Notes under the pieces: model-generated | Seen by the model: the letters and a program-made list of their open reading frames with translations, nothing else | The model's database searches: none | What the model was told of the DNA's origin: nothing | Part shown: one piece after another, positions 6,896 through 8,067 of the stretch | How the letters are laid out: each line of letters begins with the position of its first letter | How positions within the stretch are numbered: the stretch's first letter is position 1 | NCBI GenBank assembly: GCA_945890905.1 | Contig: CAMDDI010000161.1 | Location: 1-8,067, forward strand | From: Bacteriovorax stolpii | Lineage (GTDB): Bacteria > Bdellovibrionota > Bacteriovoracia > Bacteriovoracales > Bacteriovoracaceae | DNA length: 8,067 nucleotides | Reading direction: 5' to 3' | Program-made: the position numbers and the translations under genes

Positions 6896-7781
6896 GCGCA
6901 ATCTCTTGTCTGAAACTGGGAACATACTTGAGATCCACAGTAAAACCTTTCTTGCGAAAGTCTTCTAAATAAAACGGAAGCGAGCGCAGATACTTCTCTT
7001 CACCTATTTTCAGCGTAAGGATAATACCTTTGGGCTCCAAGAAAGCTTCCAGTCGGTGAACTTCCTTCAAGACCACATGGGGAGGAAGATTAATATCAGA
7101 AATAATCCAGTCTACGCCATTTTTAAAATCATCTTCCCGAAGAGTTTCAAAGGGAACTTTAAGATGCTTAAAATAAAAATTTTTTGTAATGGATGGATGC
7201 ATCTCCGCTGGATCAACACCTAAAACATTTAAATCTTGCTCAAGTAAAAATAAGCTCGCTCCTCCTGGAGCAGAACCTAATTCTAAGACTCGCTCTTGAT
7301 GATCAAAAGGCAAATCGAAAGACTCGTAGAGTTCGGCAATTTTATAATAGGCCCGTGATGGAACCTCACGCTCAATAATAGAACTCACTTCGCCAGGAGT
7401 TTGAAAGTGAGTGCGAAGAAGTTGGTACTCACCCACCCAATATTCATCTTGAGTGATCATCATGATGAGTGTGACTTTCTCACCCATTTTAAACATGGAG
7501 GCTTCGCTTAATTCTTGGAGCTGGTCAGGGATAACTAAATCCTCTTCTCTCTTCCAAACCCAGGCCTTGGGAAATTTTAAATCTTCTAACTTGAATTTCC
7601 CTAGACATACACCTGATATACGGGCGAAGTGGGCCTTAAACGGGATGGACATCTCAGCTTTAAGCGTGAGAAAACCAGGCCTAGAATAACTCTTGCGCAG
7701 TTCTGGGAATCGCAGATTCATCTCCAACTCAAGGAGTGGCATCGCTTCAGGATTAGTTAGGGCAAAATAGAAATGAGACAT
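6876..7781 (-). CDS. RlmM-like SAM-dependent RNA 2'-O-methyltransferase (FtsJ/RrmJ fold)
   Basis: A 301-residue cytoplasmic methyltransferase. The SAM-binding motif I is LELGSAPGGAS (166-176), ending strand 2 with VLGVDPAEM. The K-D-K-E tetrad of ribose 2'-O-methyltransferases is complete: K147 in PSRAYYK, D229 in ISDINLPP, K258 in LTLKIG and E293 in FRQEIALIAL. The N-terminal 130 residues, with FYFALTNPEAMPLLELEM and a beta-rich segment, have the layout of the THUMP-like RNA-binding part of RlmM, which methylates C2498 of 23S rRNA. At 301 residues it is shorter than E. coli RlmM (366), so it may be a reduced version or a related enzyme with another RNA target. The start is ATG at 7781; the preceding AGG is too close to be a good Shine-Dalgarno. 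It is convergent with the oxidase (20-base overlap) and divergent from the YkgJ-like gene with 6 bases between start codons. Confidence 0.87.
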   Translation of the reverse strand: MSHFYFALTNPEAMPLLELEMNLRFPELRKSYSRPGFLTLKAEMSIPFKAHFARISGVCLGKFKLEDLKFPKAWVWKREEDLVIPDQLQELSEASMFKMGEKVTLIMMITQDEYWVGEYQLLRTHFQTPGEVSSIIEREVPSRAYYKIAELYESFDLPFDHQERVLELGSAPGGASLFLLEQDLNVLGVDPAEMHPSITKNFYFKHLKVPFETLREDDFKNGVDWIISDINLPPHVVLKEVHRLEAFLEPKGIILTLKIGEEKYLRSLPFYLEDFRKKGFTVDLKYVPSFRQEIALIALRS

Positions 7782-7787
7782 GCCTAA

Positions 7788-8067
7788 ATGAATATCAGAG
7801 ATTTAGCTTTTGAGGTAACAAAAGTTTTTGAAGAAATGTCTTCAACCTTTTCTGCATATCAGAAATCTACGGGACTTAACTGTCTAACTGGTTGTGGCAA
7901 ATGCTGTCAAAACCCAGAAGTTGAAGCCACCACCTTAGAAATGCTTCCACTGGCACTCAAAATATATGACGAAAATAAATTGGATGAGTGGATTGATCGA
8001 CTAGAGAAGAATAAACAAGAAATATGTCTGCTCTTTCAAGATCAAGGAAATGGAAAAGGCTTTTGCG
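7788..8067 (+). CDS. YkgJ family cysteine cluster protein, 3' end cut by the window
   Basis: The first 93 codons of a gene running off the right edge. The peptide starts MNIRDLAFEV and carries CLTGCGKCCQNPEVEAT with C32, C36, C39 and C40, the CxxxCxxCC-x-x-P pattern of YkgJ/UPF0153 (zinc- or iron-chelating) proteins, and further cysteines C80 and C93 of the sort that complete the cluster. Members are small cytoplasmic metal-binding proteins of unknown biochemical function. The first in-frame ATG is 7788, six bases after the divergent methyltransferase start; ATG 7836 (residue 17), preceded by GAAGAA, is an alternative that would still keep the whole cluster. The ribosome site at 7788 is weak. 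Family assignment is firm, start less so. Confidence 0.88.
   Translation, partial: MNIRDLAFEVTKVFEEMSSTFSAYQKSTGLNCLTGCGKCCQNPEVEATTLEMLPLALKIYDENKLDEWIDRLEKNKQEICLLFQDQGNGKGFC

Overview
This is an ordinary-looking chromosomal window from an AT-leaning bacterium. It holds six complete protein genes, one 3'-truncated gene at the right edge, and signals for a further leftward gene beyond the left edge. I see no rRNA, tRNA, CRISPR array, insertion sequence, integrase or phage gene. The RlhA-type and RlmM-type rRNA modification enzymes and an exported UshA-like phosphoesterase fit a Gram-negative bacterium. The overall style (compact, alternating strands, AT-leaning, small divergent homologues of proteobacterial enzymes) is compatible with Bdellovibrionota (Bacteriovorax-like), but this is an impression and nothing in the sequence proves it.

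Layout, left to right. 1-89 is non-coding on my reading: it carries a leftward promoter-like pair and an AGGAG at the very edge for a gene outside the window. 90-2540 (-) is a long U32/DUF3656 protein of the RlhA (YdcP) type. 2541-2671 is a divergent intergenic region with a good sigma70-like promoter for the next gene. 2672-4216 (+) is an exported metallophosphoesterase/5'-nucleotidase-like protein. 4213-5142 (-) is an unrecognised 309-residue protein, and 5120-5509 (-) is a small CoA-binding (YccU-type) protein; together they form a two-gene leftward operon. 5561-6895 (+) is a VAO/FAD-linked oxidase of the glycolate oxidase/D-lactate dehydrogenase type. 6876-7781 (-) is an RlmM-like FtsJ-fold 2'-O-methyltransferase. 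7788 to the right edge (+) is the start of a YkgJ-type zinc/iron-chelating cysteine-cluster protein.

The genes do not form one pathway. Two themes stand out. First, RlhA and RlmM in E. coli modify two bases three nucleotides apart (C2501 and C2498) in the peptidyl-transferase loop of 23S rRNA, and homologues of both occur here about 4.3 kb apart. Second, packing is extreme: both convergent gene pairs overlap at their stop codons (4 and 20 nt), and the divergent methyltransferase/YkgJ pair has only 6 bp between start codons, so expression signals must sit inside neighbouring coding sequence.

I found no convincing undescribed system. The points most worth a second look are the second cysteine cluster in the long RlhA-like protein, the altered substrate-binding region of the 5'-nucleotidase-like protein, the atypical FAD-binding N-terminus of the oxidase, and the unrecognised 309-residue protein coupled to the CoA-binding gene.
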